A stretch of DNA of 64,000 nucleotides from Gracilaria gracilis (Eukaryota; Rhodophyta; Florideophyceae; Gracilariales; Gracilariaceae). Numbering within the stretch: position 1 is the first letter of the stretch; each line of letters begins with the position of its first letter. This document shows, in pieces, positions 19,543 through 29,188 of the stretch. Location: contig JARGSG010000254.1 of assembly GCA_030374805.1 (NCBI GenBank), positions 140,756-204,755 on the forward strand, given 5' to 3'. The translations under genes and the position numbers were made by a program. The notes beneath the pieces were generated by a model. That model had not been told where the DNA came from, made no database searches, and was given only the letters and a program-made list of their open reading frames with translations.

Positions 19543-22140
19543 ATGGCAAAACGTAAGATGAGGGCTGTGAATGCAGAGGAGGTTAGCGGTCACGCGTCAA
19601 AGAGCCGAAGATGTGGCGAAATGGTAAGTGGCGAAGGTGGCACCGCTCGTAGTACGCGTGCGCCTCGGAGTGGTTTACGTGGGAAAGGGGGGAAGGGTGC
19701 GTGGACGAGCGACGGTGCGGGGAGGAGCGTCGAGGGCGGAACATCGGAGCGAACGGAGCGAACGGTAAGTATTGTGGTGACGAAACCTATTGCGAACGCA
19801 CGAAAAAAAGGAAGTTAGTCCCAAGAACAGCATAGGAGTGAAGCGAAGTATGCCGAAGAAGGTTCTGCGCGGTGGTCGGGAGAGAGATGGTCGTAGAAGA
19901 AGCGCAGAGACTGCGCAAGCTGTGGACGAAAGCGATACCGGGGATATGATAGGGAAGGGTAAAGAGCTTCGTACGGGTGTCGAGGGAAGAACGATAGCAA
20001 GGAGTAGTATCGGATTAGGTAGTGGGGGGCTTCGAGGAAGAAAGGGAACTAACGGTGATAGATTGCCTATGGCTGGGGTACCCGAAGAGGTGGAAGGAGA
20101 AAGGGAGAGAGTGAGGGGTGGTCAGCCGGCGAGGACGCGGAAAGTGAAGAGTTTGGTTGGTGTGACGCCAAATAGAGTGCCAGAGAGGGAAAGCAGTGGT
20201 TTCGCCCAACAGGCTGCAAACCGGGAGAAAGAAAGAGTGGGGCGTGTGCGGCCAGTGGCGGAACATGAAGCAGGGGAGGGTAGTGAGAGAAGAATAGGGA
20301 AGGTGGTTGATGGATTGGGGGGTGTTGAAGTTGTGGAGGGGGGAGATCAGCGACGAGAACATGCGCACGGGAGAGGGGTACGAAGTAGAAGTGGTGGATC
20401 AGCCAACGAAATTGTCGGAGGGACAGCAGCAGTGGTTGAGAGGGATTTCGAAGAGGAGGACGACGTACAAACAGAACGGCGTCGGGAATTGAATGTTGTG
20501 GAGATGGTGCCACGAACGCCCCAAGGGATGTGTGTAAGGCGTAACACCGTTTTACTACCGAATGATGTGGAAGACGAAAGTGACGGCGGTCTTGGAGAAA
20601 GCGGAGGTAGACTTCGAGGAGATGGAAGGGGATCTACATGGGAACGAGAAGGCAATGACGAGAACTTAATCGTATTGCTAGGCTCTGCACTCGTTCAAAG
20701 GGTGAATTCGCTGAAGGGACAGTTGGGAAATATGAAGGAAGATCACTATACATTGATGGTGAGTTTGAAGCTGACTTAAGAAGAGTCGGGACGGTTGAGG
20801 GAGGAAAATAAGCGGCAAAATGTGTTGATCGAGAGTCTTCGGGAGGCAGTGAAGGGAAGGAAGCGAGGTGGTGGAAGAAAGAAGGTGAGGGGGCGCCGAA
20901 AGTATGATATTGGAGTGGAAGAATGTTTTTATGGAATCGCAAGGGCTCTATATGATAGGATTCTTCATCATGCGAAGTTGGAGGCGTCTGAACTTTTTTC
21001 GACACGGAAAACGTTGGTAGAAGCTGGAAGAACAGGAGTGAGACGGTGGGAGAAAGTAGAGAGGGGAGCATGTTTGTAGTTGGGGAGAAGGAGATGGTGC
21101 GTAGGTGCCCAATTCAGGTTGCATATGAGATGAGGGCGTACACACCATCGACGGAGGGTGGAAGTGATGTGTTGTTGAAGTATGTGGTCGAAACAGAAAT
21201 AATGGGAGATACGTGGGAGACGATAAGGGAAGCGGGGAGGAAACAAGAGTGCGTGGAGAATGTAAGCGCGGACAAGTGTCTGAGGCAGCGGATGAAGCAG
21301 ACGATAAGCGATGTGATTGGGGTGCGAAAGCGGGCTGCTCGAGACAGATTATTCTCTTTACTCGGATATGATTTGATTGCGAAGCGGGCGAAGCCTAGCG
21401 AGGGGACGGAGCTTGGTGAGGAGTTGAAGAAGCAGATGGAGGAGGCTCGCGAGAAGCTTATAGGAAGTGAAGAGGATGGGATGAACAAGTTGTGTGCGTG
21501 GAGAATGAGCCGTTTCGAACATCTTGCGTACTCTGGGTCAACTGTGCATGGTCCACCGTGGAGCTGTGATGAAGAAGATAAGTATTTCAAAAATGGAATG
21601 GCGGTGGCAGTGTTGGAATAGTACATGGGATACGCAGTGGAGACCAAATGTAATGGGGAAAATCATTACGTGGATGGGACGGTGATGAACCTCGCCAGAC
21701 TTGATGCGTGGATTGGTTGTGTGGTGAAAACTATGAACGAGGGTGTGGGACGTGAATGACAAAGGCAGCTCTTGTTTTCTACATTGTATGGAAGGTATCT
21801 GCCAAGGGCGATGGAGGGTATATTGAAGGTAGCATGGGAAGTGGTGAGGGACGAGCACGGCGAAGAGTTTGAGAACAATGGGTTTCTAGAGGGGGATCCG
21901 AGGTGTGTGTCGGGGAATTCGGAGAGAACTGCGACTGTTGGGCTGTGGATTCCATCGAGGGAGAAGGTATATCTAGCGATGAGGGAGGAATACTTTATGG
22001 CGAATTTAACGCGGAGACTTGGAGCGGTTCTTGATTGCTACATAGCAGCGTGCCGACCGGAGGAGCCCAGTTTCGGTCGTTTGGTTGGGCACCGGGGAGA
22101 GGGTAGGGATGGGGCAGAAGGGGGAGAGGGGAGAGGGTAG
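19543..22140 (+). pseudogene. Accessory coiled-coil protein of element A (cc family)
   Basis: Plus-strand frames join as a long Arg/Gly/Ser-rich N-terminus (19543-20640), a short coiled coil (REENKRQNVLIESLREAVK), and a conserved domain. That domain contains FYGIARALYDRILHHAKLEASELF, then TPSTEGGSDVLLK and DKCLRQRMKQTISDVIGVRKRAARDRLFSLLGYDL, then a further 200 residues present only here. It aligns with the minus-strand gene at 57284-58972 of element B. Breaks: a frame change near 19790, TAA at 20777-20779 where B has an aligned coding residue, a frame change near 21060, and stops at 21619 and 21760. It converges with the transposase, 141 bp between their ends. No known domain was recognised. 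As a second core gene it may play the part that TNPA-type DNA-binding proteins play in CACTA elements; that is inference. Confidence 0.65.
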
Positions 22141-22281
22141 GATGATTGAAAGGGGGAGGAGTGGAGATAGCTGTGCGATGATGACGAGGTGATATATCTT
22201 CTTCATCTCATAATTATCTCCAATCTTTCCTGTGGAAGAGGGCGGTAGTGATTGGTTTACGAAAATCCTATGGAATGAATG

Positions 22282-25200
22282 CTATTCGGGGGGTGGGAAG
22301 TAGAGCCTGGAGGTGGGGTCCCGGTAGAATCTGTTGAGGTAGAATCTGTGGAAACGCCGGTGGAGGCGGGAAGTGAAGGGGGGTGCGGGGTAGTTTTGGC
22401 GGAGAACATGAACGGAGCCAAGAATAGAAGAGAAAGAGATGAGTCCAAACCATGGACAAACGTTGTCGGATGTGGAGTGGGTGGAGATGGGAACTGGATG
22501 GGCGGTGTGGTTATGTTCGTCGTCTGCTGCCCATCGGAGGCATACGCAGTTGAGGGTGACATCGACTTTGTCGCTTGGTGGGACCAGCTCTATGAACTGT
22601 ACGAAGGCAAACTCCTTGGAAGATGGAGTGGAAGAAGGAAGGGTGAAGCGAAGAAGGGAGATGAGTTTGCAGACCCAGACGATAGAGGTGGAGTTGGAGA
22701 AGCTGGTGCCTGCGACGAGGACGTGAGAGAACTTTGGGGATTTAGAAGGACCGAAGGAAGGGGCGGCAAATATTCGTTGGATGAGAGGGACTGGAGGATC
22801 GTGGAGCGCGAGCTCGTTCCGCACTTCAATGTAGTGGTCGAGTGATGGGACATTAAAGCCGGCGACGTAAGCGGAGTTGACTACGGTGATTCGCGTCCGA
22901 CGGAGAGTGGGGGAGTTCTCGCAGAGTTCTAGGACTTCGAGAGAAAGGGTGATGAATGAAGGAAGGGCGTCTTTTCCAATCTGTTGGAGGATGGAGAGAG
23001 TGTCAGTGGGGAAGAGGTCTTGGAGAGATTTGGGATTGAAATGAGGATTAGAGTGAAGGAATTTGTGGGCGGTGATGAGATCAGCGAATGAGATAAGTTT
23101 TCCATTACGGACCAAACCGGGTTGGCGGGATTGGATGGGAGAGGAGAGGGCAGGAGAGGAGGAAGTGATGGAGGGGTTGGTGGAGAGGGGGTTCCAATCT
23201 TTGGTGGCGTTGGAGTGATGGATGGCACGAATGGTTTCTTCATGTGCGGTGGACCTGCGATTTGAGGTTTTGGAGTAGTGTGACTTGAAGAGGGAGTGGG
23301 CGTGTTCGAATATGCCGGCATCGTTGAAGTGGAGGCCTCCGAAGCGGCGAATGTCGTCGACGATGTGGTCGAGGAGATAGAGCTTGAGGGTGCCAAGGCT
23401 GGAAGTGTGGTGGGGGCCGAGGACGAGTACGGCTGTGCGCTTGAAGGAGCGGATTTGGAATTGGAGGTCGGTGAGGCGGGAGTCGGTCCATTCTGCGGAG
23501 GTGTTGTATCTCATGGAGAAGAGGAGAAGATCGGAGTACTTGGTGAAAACGGAAGTGATGGGAGCTGCATCGACTTCGTCACAGCAGCGGTCGAAAAATG
23601 CGCCGATGAAGGGGAAGACCATGTCGAGTGAGCGGTAGTCTTTTGCTTCGAGCATACCACGTAGGCCGTCGGAGGTGAAGATACCGTTAAGGGTCTGACC
23701 GTTGTCGGAGGAGGAGAAGTCGATGTGGAGTCCAGTGGCTGGGGAGTGCTTTTCGATGGCGGCGAGGATGGTGTTCGCGTGTTTGAGGATGGAGGGGCGG
23801 ACGGAGTTGAAGGAACGACGGGACTTGGAGGAACGGGGAGTAGTGAAGAGTGACTCTGACTTGCGTCTCTCGATGGCTGCGAGCTTGATGAGCTTGGAGA
23901 TGCCGAGGTGGAAGTTGTGGAGTGGTTCGAAGGGGAAGATGTTGTAAGGGGAGAGGAGAGGGTAAGATTCGAAGACGGAGGAGTATTTTGCGAGGGAAAG
24001 GGATTGGAGTGCTTCAACGGCCTTTTCCTTGGTGTTTCGGGCGACTCTGGGCCTTCTGGCGAGGAGAGCCTTCTCAGCATCTTGGAGGAGTGCAGAGTGT
24101 GATTTGCGGGCACCGAGAGTCTGGGACTGGGATCGAAGAGGGTGGGATGGAATGTGTAGATGGAGGTCGGAGCGTGGGACGGTACATCGGTGGCATGGAT
24201 GCTGGGAGCGGGTGCCGTGGGAGATGGCGAGAATGTCCTTTGCTTCTGGGATGTCTGCGCAGTAGCTGGAGATGATTGGGTGACAATGGCGGAGGACGCC
24301 ATTAGCGTCACGGAAGGGGAAGCCAGTGAGGCCGGAGGAGAGAGGAGGGTCGAGGAAGTTGGAGATGGCACGCTGCATGAGTTGCATTTTGGTAGAGCGG
24401 GAGATGCTGGACGAGGTTTGGGGGATGGTATCGGGGTCTTGAGAAGGGGTGGCGAGATTGAAAGAGGTTGGAAGGTATCCGAGAAGGGTGAGGTTGTGGG
24501 TGATACATTTGCGACGGAACGAATCGGAGAAGTTCAGGAGGGTGATGTGAAGGGGGTAGGAGGTGATGGAAGAGGATTTGAGGGAGGTGGAAGATTTGTC
24601 GGAGTATACTTGGACGAAGCCGATGAAGGAGTCGATACCGGTGTTCTCAGGGGTGTGCCAGATGCAGGAGTTATTGGAGGACTGCATGATTGCGTGCTTG
24701 GGGGCTGGGAAAGCTTCTTTTCGGAGGGAGGAAGCCATGGGGTGAGCGAAAGCGGGAGAGCCGGAGGAGGTTGTATGGGGGACGTGGTGGAAGAAGGTGT
24801 TGTCGGAGTGTGCGAGTGCGAGTTGTCGTTTAAGGACTTGGATAGCATCCTTTCGGAAGATGGTGGCTGTGAAGAGGTGCTGTGGGTCGTGGAGGGTGGT
24901 GGGGGTGAAACCGATGTTGCTGACTCGGTGTTGGAAGAGGTCTGTTTGAAGTTTGAGACACTGGGAGACGGAGGAGACGGCGTTGTGGAAGGCTGACTTG
25001 GAGAAGGCGGGGTCGTGGAGGAGAGAGATGAGTTCGTCTGCCTTGCGGTGGCCGAGGGTGGGAGCGATGGAAGAGATGTAGAGAACCATTCGTTCGAGGT
25101 GGGGGTTGTTGAGGAGAGGGAAGGAGGGGGGCGGTGGAGAAGGTGGGGAGGGGGAGAGGGAGCAGACGGGGGTGCCTACGATATGGTAGGCGTCTTGGGT

Positions 25201-25476
25201 GTGGACGGAGAGGGAGAACTGTTGCTGGTGGTAGGAGTCGTCGTCGGCGATGGGGACGTTATCGGAAGAGCGATTGGAGAGAGGAGGTGGGGGTGGTGGG
25301 AGTTGGGGGGTGGACTTGTGACCTTTTGTGCGTGGGGGGAAGTGAGGGACATTGCCGCCGGGGGAGAGGAAACGCTTGTTGGCGGTGAGACGGTTAGGGC
25401 ATCTCCTTTGGTGCCTCTGGATGGCGGGGATGGTGGAAGCGAAGAAAAAGCAGCCTTCAAAGCAGCAATTAGGCAT
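22282..25476 (-). CDS. Plavaka-like transposase (CACTA/tnp2-related)
   Basis: Uninterrupted frame. I choose the ATG at 25476 (MPNCCFEGC) because the family fragments also begin just before a Cys/His finger; the longest frame starts at 25578. Numbering on the long frame: finger-like CFEGC...HQRRC at 39-60, a proline/serine linker, a helical segment with LGHRKADELISLLHDPAFS at 175-195, VYSDKSS at 324-330 (a candidate catalytic Asp), GYLP at 367-370, DANGVLRHCHPIISSYCADIP at 424-444, a knuckle HPCHRC at 460-465, and FEPLHNFHLG near 550. The order YSDK, GYLP, RRC.P....Y.ADYPE, CPRC, LH...LG is that of Plavaka-type transposases known from fungi. At about 1064 residues it is full length. It is intact and may be active. 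It should cut the TIRs at 7773 and 26018. Confidence 0.8.
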   Translation of the reverse strand: MPNCCFEGCFFFASTIPAIQRHQRRCPNRLTANKRFLSPGGNVPHFPPRTKGHKSTPQLPPPPPPLSNRSSDNVPIADDDSYHQQQFSLSVHTQDAYHIVGTPVCSLSPSPPSPPPPSFPLLNNPHLERMVLYISSIAPTLGHRKADELISLLHDPAFSKSAFHNAVSSVSQCLKLQTDLFQHRVSNIGFTPTTLHDPQHLFTATIFRKDAIQVLKRQLALAHSDNTFFHHVPHTTSSGSPAFAHPMASSLRKEAFPAPKHAIMQSSNNSCIWHTPENTGIDSFIGFVQVYSDKSSTSLKSSSITSYPLHITLLNFSDSFRRKCITHNLTLLGYLPTSFNLATPSQDPDTIPQTSSSISRSTKMQLMQRAISNFLDPPLSSGLTGFPFRDANGVLRHCHPIISSYCADIPEAKDILAISHGTRSQHPCHRCTVPRSDLHLHIPSHPLRSQSQTLGARKSHSALLQDAEKALLARRPRVARNTKEKAVEALQSLSLAKYSSVFESYPLLSPYNIFPFEPLHNFHLGISKLIKLAAIERRKSESLFTTPRSSKSRRSFNSVRPSILKHANTILAAIEKHSPATGLHIDFSSSDNGQTLNGIFTSDGLRGMLEAKDYRSLDMVFPFIGAFFDRCCDEVDAAPITSVFTKYSDLLLFSMRYNTSAEWTDSRLTDLQFQIRSFKRTAVLVLGPHHTSSLGTLKLYLLDHIVDDIRRFGGLHFNDAGIFEHAHSLFKSHYSKTSNRRSTAHEETIRAIHHSNATKDWNPLSTNPSITSSSPALSSPIQSRQPGLVRNGKLISFADLITAHKFLHSNPHFNPKSLQDLFPTDTLSILQQIGKDALPSFITLSLEVLELCENSPTLRRTRITVVNSAYVAGFNVPSLDHYIEVRNELALHDPPVPLIQRIFAAPSFGPSKSPKFSHVLVAGTSFSNSTSIVWVCKLISLLRFTLPSSTPSSKEFAFVQFIELVPPSDKVDVTLNCVCLRWAADDEHNHTAHPVPISTHSTSDNVCPWFGLISFSSILGSVHVLRQNYPAPPFTSRLHRRFHRFYLNRFYRDPTSRLYFPPPE

Positions 25477-25794
25477 GGCGGGGAGCGGTGTGGGGGTGTT
25501 GGGGGAGAGGCGGGGTACGTATCGGGGAGCGTAATATGGCGCACGGAGGGTGGGACGGAGTGGTGGGGAAGGTCGCACGTGATGCGAAGGCGTTTCAATA
25601 GTGAGAGAATAAACGGCCGATATCTGATATGAGAATTGTCGAATAGATGTGCTGTATCTGTATAGAGAGTTCCTATACGAAGGGTTTGTATTCTTCTAAT
25701 CGTATTCCATAAGCAGCTATCTATGTATATATATCCCTATTTGAGGCCCTATATCTCTAAATAAGTTCCACTTACACACTTACATTTTGTTCGG

Positions 25795-26000
25795 GAACTA
25801 GCATGAACGGAAGTAATATGCTAGTTTGTCTTCCATCCAAACTAGAAATGATGGAAATAAGGGTGAATGATTCTTTCCACACAAACTAGCACAAGTGGAA
25901 ATGTGGAAATATTTCCGGAAATTAAGCACATCCAAATTTGGATAATTTCACCGGGTTTTCGATCATTTTAATTCGGTCATTTTTGACACGAAAACTAGCA
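25795..26000. repeat. Subterminal ACTAGCA / TGCTAGT motifs, right end of A
   Basis: The 7-mer ACTAGCA or its complement occurs near 25799, 25830, 25882 and 25993, with a degenerate copy at 25852, in both orientations. The left end has equivalents near 7791, 7805, 7811, 7842 and 7933. Element B has them near 54202, 54358, 62333, 62424 and 62528. In CACTA-group elements such subterminal repeats are bound by an accessory protein; one of the coiled-coil proteins is a candidate here, which is inference. Confidence 0.6.
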
Positions 26001-26018
26001 TTCCGATAACACCGACGG
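25992..26018 (-). repeat. Right terminal inverted repeat of element A
   Basis: Read on the minus strand: CCGTCGGTGTTATCGGAATG plus CTAGTTT. It pairs with 7773-7798 and is followed outward by TG, the candidate 2-bp target duplication. Confidence 0.8.
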
Positions 26019-26389
26019 TGAGCCAACAAGAGGAAAACAAATCCTCTTCCTCATCCGCTCCACTCACCCTTGACCATGCTAAGCGCTTGGTACAGCAAGC
26101 TTCACTAGAGACCCAAAAGTGCAGAACCCTGGAAACTGCAGATGCCGCAGAAATGATCTGATTGGTCATGGAGAGGCCGCAAAGGCGCAAAAGTAAATAT
26201 AAACTTATGAACTTTGTAGAGAAACCTGGACAGCAAATTGAAAACATGATGGAACGATGCAAAGATTTTATTGGACAAGAACCCCAGTTCCAAAACTGGG
26301 TCTTCATCGTGACCGTCACACTTTCTTTACACGTAGTCCAAAACACAAAAACTTTAGGAAAAAAATTCTTGCGTATGTATCGTCAATAA
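26019..26389 (+). pseudogene. Host ORF, downstream part, interrupted by element A; C-terminal membrane anchor
   Basis: From the right end of element A the frame reads SQQEENKSSSSSAPLTLDHAKRL onward through a charged helical region (RLVQQASLETQKCRTLE), one TGA at 26158-26160, a Lys/Arg-rich stretch, and a hydrophobic segment NWVFIVTVTLSLHVV before the stop at 26387. A soluble helical domain plus a single C-terminal membrane segment suggests a tail-anchored protein, perhaps SNARE-like, but I cannot assign a family. The frame joins that at 7722-7772 if element A and one TG are removed. The minus-strand ORFs here are shadows. Confidence 0.45.
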
Positions 26390-26923
26390 GAACCAAATAT
26401 GTTGCAGAACTATACTCTTTGACGTGGACATCTGTATTATATATTATTACCAATCTGTTTTTGATTTTAACAAGTGTTGAGACCCATTAAATTGCACGTT
26501 CGAGATGATTAGGTTCAACATGCCGGGCAAGCAGGTTCAAAGGGATTACACAGCAATCGCATTTCGCTGTCTATATGGTTTCCGACGCATTGAAGTCTTT
26601 GAGCCACGTGAAAAGGCATCAGATGATGTATAATTGGTTAGGAGATGAGATAAGCACAGGTTACATTCACGCAATCCAAATCAACGCGAAGACCAAAGAA
26701 GAAGCTGAAGAAACTCAATAGTGAGAACCTATATATGGACAGTTTTCAAGTTCGCTAAATCATTTTCTTGCTTTTGGTATACATTCCTGGCTGAAATTGG
26801 TTCATGGCCGCGGTTGGAAAAAGCATTGCATTGCAGTAGTAGCTAATTGCGTTCTGGAATTTAATCAGCACCGACCAAATCAAAGAGGGAGAGACTTGCT
26901 AACAACACATATTTGACTTCAGA
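26390..26923. other. No gene recognised
   Basis: AT-rich spacer with no convincing ORF, repeat or RNA. Confidence 0.4.
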
Positions 26924-27353
26924 TTAGTCATTCATAATAATTGTGAGCATTCCGGCGTATGGCAAGAAAGCGAAGGCTCGACCCGCAATCATGAGACGAG
27001 TGAGCCACTTTTGGTATGGTCCGTAATGATCGCGGTCGTCGGGAATGTTGTTCTCACCTTTCGAAAGAACATCAATGCTACTATCTTCATTTCCATGAAT
27101 CTAAAATTATGCGATGTACGAAAGAAATGGGTCTCTCTGGTAGCCTGTTAACCATAATATCTCCAAATACAAGTCGGTCAGTTTTGTCGTAGCTAGTCAG
27201 AAGAGGTAGATCACTGCGATGAACACTGTAATCTATGCTCCTATGAAAGACTACCACTATAGGACTCTCAGAATTACATACAAGAATGAATTTATTGTAC
27301 ATAGTCAAAGCCGCAGAAAGAAGCATTCCCAAGTTGATCACTTGAAGTATCAT
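26924..27353 (-). pseudogene. SEC11: SEC11-like signal peptidase catalytic subunit, one frameshift
   Basis: The frame from 27353 to about 27100 reads MILQVINLGMLLSAALTMYN, then NSESPIVVVF and later FGDIMVNRLPERPISFVHRII. After a one-base shift it continues as SKGENNIPDDRDHYGPYQKWLT...AFAFLPYAGMLTIIMND and a stop at 26924. This is the eukaryotic ER signal peptidase SEC11 pattern: an N-terminal membrane segment, serine in the SPIVVV..xxSI block, histidine in VHR, aspartates in DDR, and the GRA.xFLPY.GM.TIIMND tail. About 143 residues, against roughly 165-180 usual, so some N-terminus may be missing or in another exon. The usual SGSMEP around the serine is changed to HRSIDYS. With one indel only, it is either a recent pseudogene, a short intron, or a consensus error. 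Confidence 0.8.
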
Positions 27354-28008
27354 CTGTGGTGCGTTTCGCCCACATTAATGTACATAGTGTCAGAACTCGT
27401 TTCAAACAGAAAGGGGCGAACCAAGATCAAGCGAGGGAGAACTATTTGCTTACCTGCCGCTTTTTTAAATCCTTGAATATAGATAGAACCTCAATCATTG
27501 TGGAAAAGAAAGGCCTTCGGAAGGTTGTCCTTCTCCTGTCCCTTAGGTAGGTTCAACTAGCACGAAACGGCACTGCACACCTAGAGTTGATCCCACATGT
27601 GAAAGACTGTTCGGGATACCTACCTTACTCAAAAGCTGAAACTCGACAAGTAAAATGTAGAAGCATCAGAAGAACCCTCCGTGTGATGGTTCCTAATGAC
27701 TCTTGTTTAGAAAGTCTTTCCCGCGAACTTTCAGATCCGCGTTTACGACTTCAATTGTCCACAGCCGCGGTTGATGTAGATACCTGTGAATACTAAATCA
27801 CAGATCAGGTCTACTTCCTGATTTCATTTGGATTGACTCTACTCGCAGAATTAATAAATAATTCTGCATAGGGCGCAACGTGTACACAATAACACGTGAT
27901 CGACTGACTGTTGGCGCAAGGGTGGCTGTGGAGTCCACAGTGTGGACTACATGACGTACTGTGCTGTTTTCGGGGTGTGACGACGTAAAGCCTCACGACC
28001 ACCACGTC
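27354..28008. other. No gene recognised between SEC11 and bL17
   Basis: Short ORFs only. The region lies between divergent genes (SEC11 minus, bL17 plus) and should hold their promoters. A lone ACTAGCA occurs near 27558. Confidence 0.35.
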
Positions 28009-28466
28009 ATGATACACAGAGTGGCACTGCCAAAACTATCGCGAACTAGATCACATCGAAAGGCGTTGTTCCGTAACCAGGTCACTTTGCTCATTGAGCA
28101 CGAGCGCATAGAAACCACAGTAGCAAAGGCGAAGGAACTGCGTCGCATTGCAGATTGCACCATCGCGCTAGAAAAGAAAAAAACACTCAACGCCAAACTG
28201 GGTGTATTGGTTACGTTCAAACAATTGGAGCCGCGAAAAAGGTGTTCATGGAGCTGGCTCTACGGTTCACGGACAAAAGTGGTGGCTACACCCGAGTGCT
28301 AAAAACGGGGTTTAGAAAGGGCGATTGTGCACCTATGGCTGTGATAGAGTGGACGCATACTGAGAAATCTATCCTTACTCCGGAACAGATTATGAGGAAG
28401 CAACAGCGGAAGACGCGCTCTTCAATGTCGCCACGCACGGATCTGGCGGTCAGGTCGATTCGATGA
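28009..28466 (+). pseudogene. Ribosomal protein bL17 (organellar type), one frameshift
   Basis: From the ATG at 28009 the frame reads MIHRVALPKLSRTRSHRKAL and continues with [29 protein letters not shown], the highly conserved bL17 N-terminal half. Near 28200 the reading shifts by one base and continues as [29 protein letters not shown], then [13 protein letters not shown], the conserved bL17 C-terminal half. A nuclear gene of bacterial-type L17 serves mitochondria or plastids. No clear transit peptide lies upstream in this frame. The product would be a large-subunit protein near the exit tunnel. As in SEC11 there is just one frame break, so a consensus error or recent inactivation are both possible. 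Confidence 0.85.
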
Positions 28467-28491
28467 AGAACGGTGCAGTCTCACGAGTTAC

Positions 28492-29188
28492 ATGAAGGTA
28501 AACCTTTGCGAACCGAAGCGATACAGACCACTGGCGGGTACCATTGATGATGTGTCAGCATCGGGTGTAGAATTACGAGATTGTCCAACTTATTTCCAAC
28601 GCATGAGATCTGCATTTAGCTGCCTTACATCCCACAATCCTTCCAGCGCTTTTCTCAAGGCGCCACATCCTGGTCGTTTGGGTGGAACTGCGAGAAGCAA
28701 ATACAAGTGTTACCAATCGCGGCTTCTGACTGTGAAACAGAATAGCACTCTTGCAATTTCAGGTGACCCAGTAACCCGGTATGGTTCCCAGTGGACTATT
28801 CTGCTCATTAACGATGATGAAATTCACCCAGAAGATGCTCCAATACTTCCGCTTGCACAAAACCTCGTTGCGAAAGGCCATAATGTTGTTGTCGTCGCCC
28901 CTGGGCAAAACTATTCCGCATGCAGCCAGCGTATCACTCTTGGAGTGGCACTAAAATTGCCGTGTCACCTTGAATATGAGAAGCGGCACGGAAACGCCGA
29001 GATGAATGGTACAGCAAAGGAACTACTTAGGGTCTTTCTTGGTTTACAAAGAAGCACCCGCAGACTGTATTATAACTGCAATCGAGCCGCACACCCCCCT
29101 ACATGCAAAGTTGAGAGTATACTCTTGCCTGATACTTTCCGGTAAATACTATTCATCGGTTGTGTAGCAGAGGGACAAAGGGTACAAA
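28492..29188 (+). pseudogene. SurE-type 5'/3'-nucleotidase fragment
   Basis: The core reads WTILLINDDEIHPEDAPILP, then VAKGHNVVVVAPGQNYSACSQRITLG. This matches the SurE start (ILxTNDDGIxAPG, then VVAPxxxxSGxxxxITL), where the paired aspartates bind metal. After a frame change near 29010-29045 comes KEAPADCIITAIE, equivalent to the SurE GTPADCV block, and LILSGKYYSS, equivalent to DLVxSGxNYG. The gene then runs into stops near 29187. The leading 85 residues (from 28492) are not SurE and could be a targeting or unrelated segment. It is truncated by roughly half and frameshifted, so probably inactive. It follows bL17 on the same strand by 25 bp. Confidence 0.65.

Larger units (their letters stand above)
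7773..26018. mobile_element. Element A: 18.2-kb Plavaka-like DNA transposon with epigenetic-enzyme cargo
   Basis: Bounded by inverted termini (CGTCGGTGTT, then TCGGAATGCTAGTTT on each side) and flanked by TG at 7771-7772 and 26019-26020. Gene content from left to right: coiled-coil protein (-), Rossmann-type reductase (+), 2OG/Fe(II) dioxygenase (-), ParB-like protein (-), palindrome array, ParB-like/DNA methyltransferase/SET fusion (+), accessory coiled-coil protein (+), Plavaka-like transposase (-). Transposase and accessory gene converge. Element B has the same core order. The TIRs, conserved synteny with B, and the rejoinable host frame make the boundaries credible. The 2-bp duplication alone is weak evidence. 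That all cargo belongs to one element, rather than to later insertions, is inference. Confidence 0.75.

Noticed and set aside
20757-20780. A mini-intron (GTGAGT ... TTAAG) in the cc gene
   Set aside because: The supposed intron aligns with coding residues in the element B homologue, so the TAA is a nonsense change.
22279-25632. Numerous ORFs opposite or overlapping the transposase, including one of 278 codons
   Set aside because: Shadows of the 1064-codon transposase frame, caused by its serine/proline codon bias.
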